Positions 8,340 to 10,150 of a stretch of DNA of 10,150 nucleotides are shown here, in pieces. The notes beneath the pieces were generated by a model, which ran no database searches, had not been told where the DNA came from, and saw only the letters and a program-made list of their open reading frames with translations. How positions within the stretch are numbered: the first letter of the stretch is position 1; the number at the start of each line of letters is the position of its first letter. Location: contig CAJVPJ010001383.1 in the NCBI GenBank assembly GCA_910592205.1, forward strand, positions 1 to 10,150, read 5' to 3'. This DNA comes from Paraglomus occultum (lineage: Eukaryota; Glomeromycota; Glomeromycetes; Paraglomerales; Paraglomeraceae). Both the position numbers and the translations under genes were made by a program.

Positions 8340-8389
8340 CCTAATACTAATTCCAAATAAAAATCTTCCATATTTGCCTTAGTATTAGG
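8340..8389. repeat. Inverted repeat, 11-bp perfect arms
   Basis: CCTAATACTAA (8340-8350) pairs perfectly with TTAGTATTAGG (8379-8389) across a 28-base loop. It is not followed by a T-run and lies between two genes on the same strand. It could form a hairpin or be the remnant of a small element. Confidence 0.7.
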
Positions 8390-8654
8390 GCGTGAGCTCC
8401 CCAAAAACTTTCGTTTTCGGTAATATTTGGTGCGCATGTCAGGTTTATGATGCTTATCACACTCTGATGAGGCCTCACTACTCTCCTCAGCCCTAATACA
8501 ATTGTATAGCACAATTTAGAAATAAAATTATCTCATGTCGAAGTCTATATTTAATATTGAAACCCTTCGAACAATCGTGAATAATTTTCACGATGTACTA
8601 TTATACATTATTATGAACAATCATTGCAATGCAATTACTGTCAATGTAAGTAGT

Positions 8655-10012
8655 ATCTTGTCTCTACCTTTTGAGCTTCTTGCGACAATTTTTGATAATT
8701 TTGCAAGCGATTCTTCTACGCTTCACTTTTGTATTTTAGTCAACACGAATTGGTGTGTTGTTGCTCTTCAATATTTGTGGGGCCAAACCTTTTACTTTGT
8801 TGTACTCAAGGCGAAGGAGTAAAACCAGCTCATTAGTAAATAATCTTATAATTGCGTTCATTGAATGTTTTACTGATGTCAATGCTTTCGAACACTCATT
8901 GCAACTGTGTGAAAATTTTTCGTTGGATTATAGGTTATACTTGAAGTGTTTTCCGAATTTTCAGGAAAAATTTATTAATAAAAATACATTCGATTATGGA
9001 GTTATAAAATGAACCACGAGAAATAGCATTTTGGTAATTTAAAAAAGGGCATGGAAAAAAAATACACTTTGTTTCTCAACCAATATCTCAAAAAAAAATT
9101 ATTAAATAATTTTTTTTCTAAAAGCTAATGGTTTGTAGATTTTATTAATAATTAATTTGCTCACGCTAACGGTACAAAAAACGCATATTGGTTCGCTTTA
9201 TGTCCGGGCTTTTTATGCGTTCGCTCTTTTGACAGACGAACAACTTCAAGCTAAGTTCCAACTTTATCGAAAAAAAATCCAGAGTATTCCAAAAAAGAAT
9301 CGTGCCGCCAAAGAATTAGGTTTGTTGAGTGAAAAATTGTTAATGGTCTTTTCTCTAATTATTTTTCCTGGTGCTACTATCAGAAAATTAGTTATCTTTT
9401 CAACTTCGGCTCGCGGGCAACACTCAAGGAATCACCCTCTCTGCAGAGACCCGGGAAAAAATAAGTCAGGCAGCAATAAACAATTACTGGAATGGCGTTG
9501 AAACTACTATAATCAAGTAGCCAAATTTAGCCCAGAGCTAGTTTGCCCCGAAGTTATGCGAAAATTGGAGACCCATTGAATGGAATTAATTTAGCGGGAG
9601 CAAATCCCGAACAATTAACGAAAGATATTTTTGGCGAAAATTCAAAGAGATTAGGTTTTCAGAAATTCTCGCATTGACCACAATTAGCACCTTATTCGAT
9701 GCGCATATTGTGCGAGTCAAGATTATTCGCTTGGCAATTAAGTATTGCCCTAATCTCAAAACTCTTTCTCTTAACGATTTTGACATTTATCGGGGACTAG
9801 CGCTAATGCCTATGAAAAGACTTCCATTATAGAGTTGCCTCTTCAATGCACTTTCTAGGGTTGCAAAGAATTTAAAATTAATTTTATTTGAAGGTCGCAA
9901 GTATCAGGAATGTTTTTACTTTGAACAAGGATTTCAAAAACTCGTTCAGTCTCAGCGTCAACTAAAGACGATTACTATAACAAAAGGCATCATCGAGATG
10001 AGATCAGTATTT
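8655..10012 (+). pseudogene. Broken F-box/LRR paralogue of the upstream gene
   Basis: The order of similarity to the intact F-box protein is preserved in pieces. LSLPFELLATIFDNF...LVNTNWCVVALQYLWG (8658-8782) aligns to its F-box. After a frame change, FIECFTDVNA and LDYRLYLK follow (8783-8946). After an insert of about 700 bp, EIRFSEILAL, IIRLAIKYCPNLKTLSL, QSQRQLKTITI and MRSVF follow (9644-10012). Lesions are: ATC where the intact gene has its ATG (8655-8657); one extra G in GGGG at 8779-8782 against GGG in the intact gene; the insert; TAG at 9830-9832; a region about ten residues shorter around it; and loss of all similarity after 10012, about 110 residues before the expected end. A frame from ATG 8535 reads into the F-box but stops at 8822, so at most a bare F-box peptide could be made. 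Confidence 0.87.
8947..9646. mobile_element. Unidentified insert of about 700 bp in the F-box pseudogene
   Basis: The intact gene joins the codons for LYLR and EIHF directly. Here LYLK (to 8946) and EIRF (from 9647) are 700 bp apart, and AAG stands at both borders (8944-8946 and 9645-9647), so exact ends are uncertain by a few bases. Near the ends lie imperfect inverted repeats (8955-8976 against 9622-9643, 17 of 22 matching, sharing GAATTTTC and AAAAAT). Inside are coding-like stretches in different frames: one containing LTDEQLQAKFQLYRKK (within 9157-9501), one containing GITLSAETREKISQAA (9428-9475, resembling the NUMOD3 motif of homing endonucleases), and one containing YAKIGDPLNGINLAGANPEQ (within 9530-9676). 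Bases 9405-9455 are clearly richer in GC than the surroundings. I do not recognise the source; it could be a decayed transposon, organellar DNA or DNA from an endosymbiont. Confidence 0.4.
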
Positions 10013-10150
10013 GGGACATGCTGCAACAAAACCAGACAAAGTGAACATTTGATTATGTGATGTAAATGAGAGACTGATTATGATGTGGCTGTAAAATTGA
10101 CCAGTATGACTGATGACGTTTTGAAAAGTAATAATGGTGCTCATTCATAA
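10013..10150. other. Window end, no feature seen
   Basis: Similarity to the F-box family stops at 10012. The remaining 138 bp carry no recognisable gene, repeat or signal. Confidence 0.5.

Larger units (their letters stand above)
7862..8654. other. Intergenic region between the two F-box copies
   Basis: It holds the 3' end of the intact F-box gene, a 16-bp direct repeat, an 11-bp-arm inverted repeat, and a plus-strand frame (from ATG 8535) that runs into the F-box pseudogene. A 64-codon minus-strand frame at 8318-8512 (starts MLYNCIRAEESSEASSEC) looks moderately protein-like but has no recognisable domain, and it spans the inverted repeat. Confidence 0.5.

Noticed and set aside
9586-9786. 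66-codon minus-strand frame in the F-box pseudogene
   Set aside because: Mirror of the conserved F-box/LRR reading frame; a similar shadow exists opposite the intact gene at 7153-7431.

Overview
The window looks like nuclear DNA of an early-diverging fungus, most likely an arbuscular mycorrhizal fungus (Glomeromycotina). The evidence is AT-rich DNA, GT-AG introns mostly near 80 bp, a fungus-specific Msb1/Mug8-type polarity protein, and F-box proteins carrying the 'LVNRNWC...ALQYLW' signature that I associate with the large F-box families of these fungi. The assignment is inference from gene style; no marker gene proves it.

Layout. Bases 1-1119 hold no confident gene. On the minus strand there is an open, exon-like stretch running off the left edge (1-142) and a broken stretch resembling the end of an RRM RNA-binding domain (622-933). 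Bases 1120-3517 (minus) are a three-exon, 744-residue Msb1/Mug8 RhoGAP-like protein. A 662-bp intergenic region with a strong G-quadruplex motif and a palindromic element containing two TGACGTC sites separates it from a divergent six-exon gene (4180-5886, plus). That gene encodes a complete 404-residue CDP-alcohol phosphotransferase of the EPT1/CPT1 type, the last step of the Kennedy pathway. A 77-bp perfect direct repeat sits at 1-77 and again at 6094-6170, so it brackets this two-gene block.

The right third is F-box territory. An intact single-exon F-box/LRR-like gene lies at 6845-7861 (338 residues). About 800 bp downstream in the same orientation is a dead paralogue (8655-10012) with a lost start codon, a one-base insertion, an insert of about 700 bp, an in-frame stop, a small internal deletion and a missing 3' end. 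The insert has coding-like stretches in more than one frame, including one resembling a NUMOD3 motif, and its origin is not recognised.

The genes do not form one pathway. The Msb1-like and EPT1-like genes are housekeeping functions (cell polarity, membrane lipid synthesis) that may share a divergent promoter. The F-box pair is an example of birth-and-death evolution in an expanded family. I found no rRNA, tRNA, CRISPR array or complete transposon, and no clear new multi-gene system.
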